Shown in pieces: positions 7,477-15,277 of a stretch of 64,000 nt of DNA; position 1 is the stretch's first letter, and each line of letters begins with the position of its first letter. Source of the stretch: Methylobacterium sp. SyP6R (lineage in GTDB: Bacteria > Pseudomonadota > Alphaproteobacteria > Rhizobiales > Beijerinckiaceae); contig NZ_JAAQRC020000001.1 of the NCBI RefSeq assembly GCF_019216885.1, positions 372,001-436,000 on the forward strand, in the 5' to 3' direction. Under the pieces are notes generated by a model. The model saw only the letters and a list, made by a program, of their open reading frames with translations. It was not told the DNA's origin and did not search any database. Both the position numbers and the translations under genes were made by a program.

Positions 7477-8217
7477 ATGCGCCTGCTGCTCCTCAACCCC
7501 AATACCAGCCGCGACGTGACCGAGCTGATGCGCGCCACCGGCACTGCCGCCGCCGCTCCCGGCACCGAGATCCTCACCGCGACGGCGCCCCGGGGCGTGC
7601 CCTACATCGCGACCCGGGCCGAGGCGCAGATCGGCGGCGCCATCGCCCTCGAGATGCTGGCCGAGGCGCCGCCGGTCGATGCCGCGATCATCGCGGCCTT
7701 CGGCGATCCGGGCCTGTTCGGTGCCCGCGAATTGTTCGATTTTCCCGTGATCGGCCTCGCCGAGGCGGCGATGCTGTCGGCCTGCCTGCTCGGCCGCCGC
7801 TTCGGCCTCGTCACCTTCGCCCGGGCCCTGGTGCCCTGGTACGAGGAAACCGTCGCCGCCCACGGCTTGAGCCGGCGCTGCGCCGGGGTACGGGCGCTGG
7901 AGGGGCGCTTTTCCACGCTCTCCGGCCTCCAGGAGGAGAAGGAGGCGCAACTGATCGATCTCGCCCACGCGGCGGTCGAGGAGGACGGCGCCGACGTTCT
8001 GATCTTCGCCGGCGCGCCCCTGTCGGGCCTCGGCGCCCGGGTGCGCGACCGTCTGCCGGTGCCGGTGGTCGATCAGGTGGTGGCAGCGGTCAAGCTCGCC
8101 GAGGCCGTGGTGGCGCAGGCGCCCCGCAAGGCCACGGCCGGCACCTTCCGCCGGCCGGACGCGAAGCCGAGCACCGGGTTGGCGCCGGCTCTGGCGGCGC
8201 GGATCGGGCATGGCTGA
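7477..8217 (+). CDS. Asp/Glu/hydantoin racemase-family protein lacking both catalytic cysteines
   Basis: A 246-residue protein that begins LLLLNPNTSRDVTELM, the NPNTS motif of the hydantoin racemase family. Hydantoin racemases use two cysteines, usually in ACFDDPG-like and GCAGMA-like motifs. Here these read IAAFGDPG and FAGAPLSG, so neither cysteine is present. Other residues of the fold are kept, which indicates a distinct subgroup rather than decay. It may be a different lyase or isomerase, or a non-catalytic protein. It sits next to a GntR regulator and opposite a transporter operon carrying another atypical family member. Confidence 0.82.
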   Translation: MRLLLLNPNTSRDVTELMRATGTAAAAPGTEILTATAPRGVPYIATRAEAQIGGAIALEMLAEAPPVDAAIIAAFGDPGLFGARELFDFPVIGLAEAAMLSACLLGRRFGLVTFARALVPWYEETVAAHGLSRRCAGVRALEGRFSTLSGLQEEKEAQLIDLAHAAVEEDGADVLIFAGAPLSGLGARVRDRLPVPVVDQVVAAVKLAEAVVAQAPRKATAGTFRRPDAKPSTGLAPALAARIGHG

Positions 8218-8289
8218 CGAGAGGGGTGGATGCGTGCCCCGATCACGCGTCCCACGGCCGGACAAGGCGCAGGATCCCCTCTCGGGCGA

Positions 8290-8307
8290 TCCCGGGCTTG
8301 CCCGGGA
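8290..8307. terminator. possible bidirectional terminator hairpin
   Basis: TCCCGGG, a 4-nt loop (CTTG) and CCCGGGA lie in the gap between convergent genes ending at 8217 and 8354. No T-tract is present on either side. Confidence 0.3.
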
Positions 8308-8353
8308 CCGCCGCGACGCAGGGTGAGGGGAATGGTCGAGGCGAAGGGCGATC

Positions 8354-9052
8354 TCAGCCGCCGCTGCCCGCCTCGTCCTGGCAGCGGATCAGCTTGGTCG
8401 CCCCCGCCGCCCGGTCGGGCTCGGCGAGGCGGAACTCGCCGGTCTCCGGGTCGCGGATGCGCAACTGCCCGGTGGCGATGCCGAAATGCGCGCCGTGGAG
8501 CTGGAGCTTGCCCCGCTCGACCAGAATCTTCACGCAAGGGAAGGTCATCAGGTTGCGCAGGCTGTTCGTCACCGTGGCGAATTCGAGCTGCTCGAGGTAG
8601 TCGGGCCCCCGCTGCTCGTCGCCGAGCGCTTCCGCCGCCGGGCGGATCAGCGAGACCCAGCGGCCGATGAAGTCGCCGGGCGAGAGCGGCGCGGCGTCGT
8701 CCGCGTAGGCGCGCACGCCGCCGCAGCGGGCATGCCCCAGCACCACGATGTGCTTCACCTTGAGCGCCTGCACGGCGAATTCGAGCGCCGCCGAGGTGCC
8801 GTGATACTCGCCGCCGGTCTCGTAGGGCGGGACCAGGTTGGCGACGTTGCGCACCACGAACAACTCGCCCGGCCGCGCGTCGAAGATCACCTCCGGCGAG
8901 ACCCGGCTGTCGCAGCAGCTGATGATCAAAATCTCGGGGCTCTGCCCCTCGGCGAGGCTGGCATAGCGGTCCTGCTCGCGCACGAACCGGTCGTCGAGGA
9001 AGGCGCGGTAGCCCTCCGTGAGCGATTGCGGGAAGGGGGTCGCGTCGGCCAT
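8354..9052 (-). CDS. beta-class carbonic anhydrase
   Basis: This 232-residue zinc enzyme interconverts CO2 and bicarbonate in the cytoplasm. The ligands are C46 (within SCCDSRV, 45-51), the D48-R50 dyad, H107 and C110 (GHARCGG), as in E. coli Can. The start at 9052 (MADATPF) follows a GAGCGCGAA stretch. Translation from 9223 would add an Arg-rich stretch not seen in the family. It ends convergently with the racemase-family gene. In a methylotroph such an enzyme would supply bicarbonate for carboxylation reactions; that role is inferred. Confidence 0.93.
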   Translation of the reverse strand: MADATPFPQSLTEGYRAFLDDRFVREQDRYASLAEGQSPEILIISCCDSRVSPEVIFDARPGELFVVRNVANLVPPYETGGEYHGTSAALEFAVQALKVKHIVVLGHARCGGVRAYADDAAPLSPGDFIGRWVSLIRPAAEALGDEQRGPDYLEQLEFATVTNSLRNLMTFPCVKILVERGKLQLHGAHFGIATGQLRIRDPETGEFRLAEPDRAAGATKLIRCQDEAGSGG

Positions 9053-9087
9053 GGTTTCGCGCTCCTCAGGAAGATTCCGAGACAGGA

Positions 9088-9615
9088 TTACGCTGCGCCC
9101 GGGCCCCAGGACAACGTCACGACCTCCGGGATCGTCTCGCCGGCCACGAGCCTTTTGGCCAGGGCGGCGAGCCCTTGCGGCTCGACGCGCTCGACGGTTG
9201 CGGCGAGCTCGTCGAGCGGCCACCAGCGGGTGCCGTAAACGGGATTGTCCTCGGTCTCGGCGAGCCGGCTGGTATCGACCTTATCGTCGGGCAGCCGCAC
9301 GACGAAGTAGCGCTCGCGGGCGAAGCGCGACTTGTTGAACAGCGTGAACGGCCCGTCGCAGCGCGCGACCTGAGGGCCGAGGGGGACGTCCTTCACGCCG
9401 ATTTCCTCTTCCAGTTCGCGCCGGCAGGCTTCTTCCGGCGTCTCGCCGGGCTCCATCCCGCCGCCGGGCATGAACCAGAAGGTCCGGTCCCCCGGCCGGC
9501 CCGGGTCGACGTCGCGCGAGGCCTCGTAGGCGATCAAGAGGAGGCGGCCGGCCGGGTCGAGCACCAGGGCGCGGGCGATGTCGCGGGTGGGCAGATCGGT
9601 CATGGGATCGGTCAT
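9088..9615 (-). CDS. Nudix hydrolase
   Basis: This 175-residue protein has a complete Nudix box (GGGMEPGETPEEACRRELEE followed by EIGV), the Mg-binding helix that hydrolyses nucleoside diphosphate-X compounds. The C-terminal WWPLDEL segment is typical. Its ATG at 9615 overlaps the stop of the DUF429 gene (ATGA), so the two are translationally coupled. An alternative ATG at 9603 is in frame. Substrate is unknown. Confidence 0.9.
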   Translation of the reverse strand: MTDPMTDLPTRDIARALVLDPAGRLLLIAYEASRDVDPGRPGDRTFWFMPGGGMEPGETPEEACRRELEEEIGVKDVPLGPQVARCDGPFTLFNKSRFARERYFVVRLPDDKVDTSRLAETEDNPVYGTRWWPLDELAATVERVEPQGLAALAKRLVAGETIPEVVTLSWGPGAA

Positions 9616-10343
9616 CCGTGGGCCTCGCCGAGGGGAAGCGTCCAGATCGCGGCCGGCAGGCCGTGGGCGTCGCGCTCCGGCGGATCGGGATAGGGCACGC
9701 CGCGCCCCTTGGCGATGGCCCGCGCCACGGCCAAGGCCGCCAGGGCGTCGAGGAGGTCGTCGGGCTTGGCGCCGCGCGGCGGAACGAGGTCGGCGGGCAG
9801 GCCTGCTCGGATGAGGAGGCCGCGCCGCAGGGCCGCGCCCGCGGGCTTGCGCTTCGGCTCGGGCAGGGGCGTGCCGCCGTTGAGGCTCTGGAAGGCAAGT
9901 TCCGGATGCACCTCGTAGACCCGCGCCTGAAGCTCGGGCCGGGCGCGCAGGAGGGCGTCCGCCTCGCGGATGCGCGGGAAGATGGCGTTGGCGGGCGGGG
10001 AGGGGGCGAAGGGCTGGGTCTCGGGCCGGCGCGACAGGGCGATGGCCGCGGTATAGTCCGGCGCGTAGACGACGCTGCGCGCCGAGGTCGGGAAGACCGA
10101 GGCGCGCCGCGGCCCCAGCAGCGCCCGCACCAGCACCTCGGCCGTGCGGCCGCCGGGGCCGACGCGATCGGGCAGGCCTACGGGGATGTCGACCGCCACG
10201 ATCATCGGAGCTTCCGGGGCGTCGCAGATCGCCTCGAGGCTCGGCAGGACCCGGATGCGGATTTGTTCGGACCCGCCGTCGCTCGGCCCCAAGACCGCGA
10301 CCCAGCCGCCCGGGCACCCGTCCACCCCTGCGACCCATGGCAT
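9612..10343 (-). CDS. DUF429 family protein, predicted RNase H-fold
   Basis: A 243-residue protein beginning VAGVDGCPGGWV, the start of DUF429 proteins, which are predicted to have an RNase H-like nuclease fold. Other conserved stretches are VAVDIPVGLPD, SVFPTSAR and VYEVHPELAFQSLNGG, supplying Asp and Glu residues that could bind metal. It is the first gene of a two-gene unit with the overlapping Nudix gene. No member has a firmly established role that I know of, and a nucleotide or nucleic-acid substrate is inferred from fold and partner. Confidence 0.85.
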   Translation of the reverse strand: MPWVAGVDGCPGGWVAVLGPSDGGSEQIRIRVLPSLEAICDAPEAPMIVAVDIPVGLPDRVGPGGRTAEVLVRALLGPRRASVFPTSARSVVYAPDYTAAIALSRRPETQPFAPSPPANAIFPRIREADALLRARPELQARVYEVHPELAFQSLNGGTPLPEPKRKPAGAALRRGLLIRAGLPADLVPPRGAKPDDLLDALAALAVARAIAKGRGVPYPDPPERDAHGLPAAIWTLPLGEAHG

Positions 10344-10424
10344 GCGCCGATTCCCCTGCTCGGGGCGGGATCTAGGGCGGGGAGGGCGGTTGTCGCGAAG
10401 CGCGTCTTTGCCGGGATCGTTCTT

Positions 10425-10565
10425 CCAACCCGCGACCTCATCCCGAGGTGCGAACGGAGTGAGCCTCGAAGGAGGGCCCCAGACATCACTGAGACTTCCG
10501 GAGCCCTCCTTCGAGGTCAGCCGATTTTCAGTCGGCTAACACCTCAGGATGAGGTTCCGGGTTGG
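10425..10565. repeat. palindrome family A, copy 2
   Basis: Outer arms CCAACCCG/CGGGTTGG, then CCTCATCCCGAGGTG and CACCTCAGGATGAGG, an inner stem CTCGAAGGAGGG/CCCTCCTTCGAG, and a terminal-side hairpin (GCCGATTTTCAGTCGGC). It lies in the gap between dadA (ends 10785) and the DUF429 gene (starts 10343). Confidence 0.85.
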
Positions 10566-10614
10566 AGAGGACGACTTGCCGTCGTGGGATGCGTTCAGGT
10601 CGAGGTCGCGGCAG

Positions 10615-10709
10615 TGATACGGATCCCGGGCTCCGCTTCGCGGCCCCGGGACGACCCGGAGGGTATCAGTCGTTCACCAGCTTCGCGGTCCCTGGCGAAT
10701 GAAACAGTT
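10615..10709. repeat. composite repeat: half of family C plus a tail unit
   Basis: Bounded by TGATAC (10615) and GTATCA (10663-10668), with the family C core ATCCCGGGCTCC...GGCCCCGGGA between. The following stretch (10669-10709) resembles 1517-1556 in the IS110 region, where it again follows GTATCA. The two units therefore travel together. Confidence 0.6.
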
Positions 10710-10747
10710 TCGCGATCCAGGGTGGCAAATGCCACCCTGGATCGCGA
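10710..10747 (-). terminator. strong hairpin downstream of dadA
   Basis: Perfect 18-bp inverted repeat (TCGCGATCCAGGGTGGCA and complement) with a 2-nt loop, 38 bases beyond the dadA stop. On the minus strand it is followed by a weakly T-rich stretch (AACTGTTTC). Confidence 0.5.
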
Positions 10748-10784
10748 GTTTCTATTCAGGAACCGTGGAGGAGAGTGAAGTGCG

Positions 10785-12050
10785 TCACGCCGCCTTGGCG
10801 TAGCGCGACTCGGCCAGATCCCGATGGTCGATCTCCGGCGCCCGGCCGCCGATCAGATCGGCAAGCAGGCGGCCCGAGCCGCAGGCCATGGTCCAGCCGA
10901 GCGTGCCGTGGCCGGTATTGGTGTAGAGGTTGTCGTAGGCCGTGGCGCCGACGATCGGGGTGCCGTCCGGGGTCATCGGGCGCAGGCCCGTCCAGAACTT
11001 CGCCTGCGAGACGTCGCCGCCCGCCGGGAAGAGGTCGAGGACCGAGCGCTCCAGGGTCGCCCGGCGCGGGCCGCGCAAGGCCTGGCTGAAGCCGGCGAGT
11101 TCCGCCGTGCCGCCGACCCGGATGCGGTCGCCGAGCCGGGTGATCGCCACCTTGAAGGTCTCGTCCATCACGGTCGAGACCGGGGCGGCGTCCGCGTCGG
11201 TGACCGGCAGGGTCAGGGAATAGCCCTTCACCGGATAGACCGGAATCTCGATGCCGAGCGGCTTCAGCATCATCGGGGTGTAGCTGCCCATGGCGGCGAC
11301 ATAGGCGTCCGCCGTCAGCACCTCGCCGCCGGCCAGGCCCACGCCGGCGATCCGGCCGCCCTCCTGGCGGAGCGAGGTGATCGTCGCGCCGTAGCGGATG
11401 GTGACGCCCATGCTCTCGCAGATCGCGGCGAGGCGCTGGGTGAAGAGATGCGCGTCGCCGGTCTCGTCGCCCGGCAGGCGCAGGCCCCCGACGAAGCTGC
11501 CGGCGACCCGGGCCAGCGCCGGCTCGGCGGCGATGCAGCCCGCCGGGTCGAGCACCTCGTAGGGCACGCCGTACTCGTCGAGCACGCCGGTATCGTCGCC
11601 GACATGGTCGAGCTGCTTCTGGGTGCGGAAGAGCTGGAGCGTGCCCTTCTCGCGGTGATCGTAGGTGATGCCGGTCTCGGTGCGCAGGTCGCGCAGCACG
11701 TCGCGGCTATACTCGGCGAGCCGCACCATCCGGCCCTTGTTGCGGCGATAGGCATCCTCGGTGCAGTTCGCCAGCATCTTCGCGAGCCAGCCGTAGAGCT
11801 TGGGCTCCAGGCTCGGCCACAGCACCAGCGGGCGGTGACGCATCATCAGCCACTTCATCGCCTTGACCGGGATGCCCGGGGCGGCCCAGGGCGCCGAGTA
11901 GCCGGGCGAGACCTGGCCGGCATTGGCGAAGCTGGTCTCGAGGCCGGCGCCCGGCTGGCGATCGAGCACCGTGACCTGGTGGCCGGCCTTCGCGAGGTAA
12001 TAGGCCGAGGTGACGCCGACCACGCCGCCGCCGAGGATCAGAACGCGCAT
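10785..12050 (-). CDS. dadA: D-amino acid dehydrogenase small subunit
   Basis: This 421-residue FAD enzyme oxidises D-amino acids to 2-oxo acids, typically D-alanine made by racemisation of L-alanine, and passes electrons to the membrane quinone pool. The Rossmann FAD motif [20 protein letters not shown] is at 7-26. [21 protein letters not shown] and the C-terminal [17 protein letters not shown] are typical DadA blocks. Length agrees with E. coli DadA (432). It is divergent from an Lrp-type regulator at 12222, the usual arrangement for dad genes. No alanine racemase gene (dadX) is adjacent. Confidence 0.93.
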   Translation of the reverse strand: MRVLILGGGVVGVTSAYYLAKAGHQVTVLDRQPGAGLETSFANAGQVSPGYSAPWAAPGIPVKAMKWLMMRHRPLVLWPSLEPKLYGWLAKMLANCTEDAYRRNKGRMVRLAEYSRDVLRDLRTETGITYDHREKGTLQLFRTQKQLDHVGDDTGVLDEYGVPYEVLDPAGCIAAEPALARVAGSFVGGLRLPGDETGDAHLFTQRLAAICESMGVTIRYGATITSLRQEGGRIAGVGLAGGEVLTADAYVAAMGSYTPMMLKPLGIEIPVYPVKGYSLTLPVTDADAAPVSTVMDETFKVAITRLGDRIRVGGTAELAGFSQALRGPRRATLERSVLDLFPAGGDVSQAKFWTGLRPMTPDGTPIVGATAYDNLYTNTGHGTLGWTMACGSGRLLADLIGGRAPEIDHRDLAESRYAKAA

Positions 12051-12221
12051 CGCGAAAAATTCCTTGAGTTGCGCCCTGCTCGTCCATGCCCGACCCGGCG
12101 CCCGGTCGATGCCCCTACTGTCGCGCAAGGATCGCCGAATGTCCCGCCGGATCGTCGCAGGCTCTGCGAGACCATGCTACGATACGCAACGATCTGCGGC
12201 GAAACGACAGGAAATTGCGCC

Positions 12222-12671
12222 ATGGCGGGACGGGACGAGATCGACGCGCGCATCCTGCGCGTCCTGCGCGACGACGGGCGCATCAGCAACGCCGATCTCG
12301 CCGCCCGGGTCGGCCTGTCGCCCTCGGCCTGCCTGCGCCGCCTGCGGCTCTTGGAATCGAACGGCACCATCCGGGGCTACACCGCCCTGATCGAGGCCGA
12401 CGAGCGCGAGCATCACATGGTGGTGCTGACCCAGATCACCCTGGAGCGGCAGACCGAGGAATCGCTCAACCGCTTCGAGGCCGCGGTGCGCCGCTGCCCG
12501 GAGGTGCGCGACTGCTACCTGATGACCGGCCTGTCCGATTACTTGATGCGGATCGAGGTGGCGGATGCCGGCGATTACGAGCGCCTGCACAAGGAGGTCT
12601 TGTCGCGCCTGCCGGGGGTGGCGCGGATCCAGTCGAGCTTCGCGATCCGGACGGTGGTGGGGCGGGGGTAG
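12222..12671 (+). CDS. Lrp/AsnC-family regulator
   Basis: This 149-residue regulator has an N-terminal helix-turn-helix (ILRVLRDDGRISNADLAARVGLSPSACLRRLRLLE) and a C-terminal RAM/AsnC ligand domain (CYLMTGLSDYLMRIEVAD). It is divergent from dadA across a 171-bp gap, so it is probably the amino-acid-responsive regulator of dadA. No unmistakable operator was found by eye. Confidence 0.9.
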   Translation: MAGRDEIDARILRVLRDDGRISNADLAARVGLSPSACLRRLRLLESNGTIRGYTALIEADEREHHMVVLTQITLERQTEESLNRFEAAVRRCPEVRDCYLMTGLSDYLMRIEVADAGDYERLHKEVLSRLPGVARIQSSFAIRTVVGRG

Positions 12672-12703
12672 GACGGATTAATCGTCGTCAGACAAAGGGA
12701 ATG

Positions 12704-12864
12704 ACACTCTCTGCGTCATTCCGGGGCCGCGCAGCGGAGCCCGGAATCCAGAACCGCTTATTGTTCAGGATCAGGCGAAGAGCGTTCCGTTTCGTTCTGC
12801 ACCACCTGCGCGTCTGGATTCCGGGCTCTCGCCTTCGGCGAGCCGCGGAATGACCCAGAGTGTG
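12704..12864. repeat. palindrome family C, copy 1
   Basis: Outer arms ACACTCT/AGAGTGT enclose GTCATTCCGGGGCCGCG...GCCCGGAATCCAG and its inverted counterpart (CTGGATTCCGGGCTC...GCGGAATGAC). A unique centre of about 50 bp lies between. It follows the Lrp gene and abuts the antitoxin locus. Confidence 0.8.
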
Positions 12865-12868
12865 GGAG

Positions 12869-12968
12869 TGTGGTATTTGGCAATTTCCAAGGAGATGCTC
12901 GCATCACTTGTGTCGTTGATGCTCCCTTTGGGGGATGGACAGGCAGGTTACAGATATTGAGGCGCACG
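12869..12968 (+). pseudogene. possible remnant of a HigB-like toxin
   Basis: The frame directly before the antitoxin reads VVFGNFQGDARITCVVD, which recalls the VVFNI-GN-RL core of HigB toxins. A second frame reads VTDIEAHDG just before the antitoxin start, like the YD-ID-tail of HigB. No complete toxin can be read because repeat C1 occupies the expected 5' half. This is a tentative reading by eye. Confidence 0.25.
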
Positions 12969-13358
12969 ATGGTCACTCATCGTGTCGAGATCGTAACGCG
13001 GCAAGTTCCGCTGCATCCGATCGCCGATGATGCCCAGTACGAGGTAGCCGTCGCCGCCACGAACGGCCTCATCGACGCCGGTGCGGGTGACGAAGAGCAT
13101 TCCCTGGCCCCGCTCCTCGGTCTCCTCGGCGAGTTCATCGCCGCCTACGAGGAGAGGACCTACCCCCGGCCCGACGCACCGCCGGCCGAGGTGCTGCGCC
13201 TGCTGATGGAGCAGCACGGGCTCAAGCAGGGCGATCTGCCCGAGATCGGCAGCCAGGGCGTCGTCTCGGAAATCCTGAGCGGCAAGCGCGAGTCGAACAA
13301 AAACCAGATCGCGCACCTGTCGGAGCGATTCGGCGTCAGTCCCGCGACGTTCTTCTGA
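12969..13358 (+). CDS. HigA-like antitoxin with Xre-type helix-turn-helix
   Basis: This 129-residue protein matches the layout of HigA partners of HigB toxins: an N-terminal segment with IADDAQYEVAVAATNGLID, an EFIAAYEERTYPRPDAPPAEVLRLLMEQHGL region, then a helix-turn-helix (LKQGDLPEIGSQGVVSEILSGKRESNKNQIAHLSERFGV). The start at 12969 (MVTHRVEI) matches family N-termini. A frame opening at 12870 would run through the presumed toxin remnant. Without an intact toxin it is an orphan antitoxin or free regulator. It ends 7 bases from the convergent GntR gene. Confidence 0.8.
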   Translation: MVTHRVEIVTRQVPLHPIADDAQYEVAVAATNGLIDAGAGDEEHSLAPLLGLLGEFIAAYEERTYPRPDAPPAEVLRLLMEQHGLKQGDLPEIGSQGVVSEILSGKRESNKNQIAHLSERFGVSPATFF

Positions 13359-13365
13359 GCGCGCC

Positions 13366-14061
13366 TCAGGCGAAATACGTCGGCCACCGCGCCCGGATCT
13401 CGTCGCCGAGCGCGATCGACTTCGACAGGTGATCGCGAAGAGCCTCCTGCGCCATCTCGGGCGCGCCCTCGGCGAGTGCCGCCACGATCCGCCGGTGATC
13501 GGCCACGATCTGTTGCGCCTTGCCCTCGACCGGCAGGTGCAGCCGGCGCAGGCGGTCGATATGGCCGCTGCGGCGGCGGATCAGGTCCCACAGGTCGGGG
13601 ACGACGGCGGCCTCGCATAACGCCCGGTGAAAGGCTTCGTCGCTGGCCGAGAGCCGGGCGAAATCACCCTCGTCGGCGAAGATCGCCTGCTCGGCCACGA
13701 AGGCCTGGAGGCGGGTGAGCAGTGCCCGGTCGGGCGCCTGCGCAAGGGTGCGGACCACCTCCTGCTCGACGGCGCGGCGCAGGAACTGCGCCTGGCGGGC
13801 GGCCGCGAGGTCGATGCGGCTCACCACCGTCGACGATTGCGGGAAGATGTCGACCAGCCCCTCTTCCTGGAGCCGCAGCAGCGCGTCGCGGATCGGGGTG
13901 GCGCTCAGGCCGAAGCTCGCCTGGAGTTCCGGGCGCGACAGCACTGTGCCGGGCGCGAGATCGAGCGAGACGATCTTTTCCCGGATGAGATCGAAGACCT
14001 GCGGAGCGGCGTGACGCGAGCGGTCGCGGAGACGCTGCGCACCGGCGAAGACGGCGTTCAT
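13366..14061 (-). CDS. GntR-family regulator (FadR/FCD subgroup)
   Basis: This 231-residue protein has a winged helix (QVFDLIREKIVSLDLAPGTVLSRPEL, recognition helix SATPIRDALLRLQEEGLV) and an FCD domain with metal/ligand residues in DEAFHRALCEAA and ADHRRIVAALAEG. It is divergent from the ABC transporter operon beginning at 14236. The palindrome TAATGCATTA inside the operon promoter is the probable operator, so it likely represses uptake until a small carboxylate ligand is bound. Confidence 0.88.
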   Translation of the reverse strand: MNAVFAGAQRLRDRSRHAAPQVFDLIREKIVSLDLAPGTVLSRPELQASFGLSATPIRDALLRLQEEGLVDIFPQSSTVVSRIDLAAARQAQFLRRAVEQEVVRTLAQAPDRALLTRLQAFVAEQAIFADEGDFARLSASDEAFHRALCEAAVVPDLWDLIRRRSGHIDRLRRLHLPVEGKAQQIVADHRRIVAALAEGAPEMAQEALRDHLSKSIALGDEIRARWPTYFA

Positions 14062-14134
14062 GACGGTCGCACTCTGGAGACGACGCGGGCCGCCGGAGCG
14101 GGCCCGGCCACAAGCCTAGCACGGGCTCGCTCGG

Positions 14135-14164
14135 GTTGACATACTAATGCATTACCATTTTAGT
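14135..14164 (+). promoter_or_regulatory. sigma-70 promoter with internal GntR operator
   Basis: TTGACA (14135-14140) and a weak -10 TTTAGT (14159-14164) are 18 nt apart. The perfect palindrome TAATGCATTA (14144-14153) lies in the spacer, which is well placed for repression of the transporter operon by the divergent GntR protein. Confidence 0.5.
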
Positions 14165-14235
14165 GAGGAGGCCAGACCGGTGCATCGACAACAAGCCGGC
14201 ATGCGCCGCCCCCTCGCGGCCTCGGGAGAACGCTC

Positions 14236-15261
14236 ATGATCCACTCGCCCGCGCGCCGCGCCTTCGCGGCGGGCCTTCTCGCTGCCGGTGCATGCTTGTC
14301 CGGGGCGGTCCCGGCCCTGGCGCAGCAGAAGAGCGAGATCGCGATCACCCGCCAGCCCGGCATCATCTACCTGCCGACCCACATCATCGAGAAGCAGGGG
14401 CTGATCGAGAAGCACGCCGAGCGGCTGGGCGTGCCCGGTATCAAGACGAAGTGGCTCACCTTCACCGGCGGCGGCAGCCAGACCGACGCGCTGCTCGCCG
14501 GCAACGTCGACATCGTCAATACCGGCACCGGCAACCTGCTGCTGCTCTGGGACCGCACGCGGGGCGGCGTGAAGGGCATCGTCGCCACCTCGGCGCTGCC
14601 GCTGCTGCTCGTCAGCCGCGACCCGAAGATCAGGACGATCAAGGACATCGCCGCCGGCGACAAGATCGCGGTGCCGACCGTGAAGGTCTCGACGCAGGCG
14701 ATCCTCCTGCAGATGGCGGCGGGCGAGGCTTACGGCGCCGACCAGTCCGGCCGGCTCGACGCCAACACGGTACAGCTCGGCCATCCGGACGCGGCGATCG
14801 CGCTCGCCAACCCGACCCACGAGATCAAGACCCATTTCGCGGCACCCCCCTTCCAGTACGTCGAATTGCGCAATGTCCCGGGCGCCCACATCGTCGCCCG
14901 CTCGCCCGACATCATCGGTGGGCCGCTGACGCAAGGCCAGTTCTTCACCACCACGAAGTTCGCCGACGCCAACCCGAAGATCGTCCAGGCCGTGCGCGCG
15001 GCCTCGGAAGAGGCTCAAAATCTCATTCGCCAGGACACGCGCCAAGCGGTCGAGATCTACCGCGAGGTGACCGGCGACAAGACCAGCGTCGAGGATCTGC
15101 TGGGCTATCTGCGTGAGCCCGGCATGATGGAGTTCAACCTCCAGCCGCAAGGGACGATGCGCTTCGCCGAGCATCTTGCGCGGATCGGCACCCTGCGGAC
15201 CAAGCCGAAGGCCTGGACCGACTATTACCTGCCGGTCGCCCACGACCTCAGCGGCAGCTGA
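14236..15261 (+). CDS. periplasmic substrate-binding protein, NMT1/SsuA type
   Basis: This 341-residue secreted receptor heads an uptake operon. A signal peptide spans about 1-29 (cleavage after ALA, before QQK). The mature part opens ITRQPGIIYLPTHIIEKQGLIEKHAERLG and carries the NMT1-type FTGGGSQTDALLAGNVDIV motif. It shares fold but little sequence with the binding protein at 5434-6444, so the ligand is probably different. The ATPase and permease follow at 17- and 22-nt spacing. The ligand is unknown. Confidence 0.9.
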   Translation: MIHSPARRAFAAGLLAAGACLSGAVPALAQQKSEIAITRQPGIIYLPTHIIEKQGLIEKHAERLGVPGIKTKWLTFTGGGSQTDALLAGNVDIVNTGTGNLLLLWDRTRGGVKGIVATSALPLLLVSRDPKIRTIKDIAAGDKIAVPTVKVSTQAILLQMAAGEAYGADQSGRLDANTVQLGHPDAAIALANPTHEIKTHFAAPPFQYVELRNVPGAHIVARSPDIIGGPLTQGQFFTTTKFADANPKIVQAVRAASEEAQNLIRQDTRQAVEIYREVTGDKTSVEDLLGYLREPGMMEFNLQPQGTMRFAEHLARIGTLRTKPKAWTDYYLPVAHDLSGS

Positions 15262-15277
15262 CGGGAGGACACGCCCT

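Noticed and set aside
12870..13358. Earlier start for the HigA-like gene at 12870
   Set aside because: The extra 33 residues resemble a toxin remnant rather than the antitoxin family, and the ATG at 12969 matches family N-termini.
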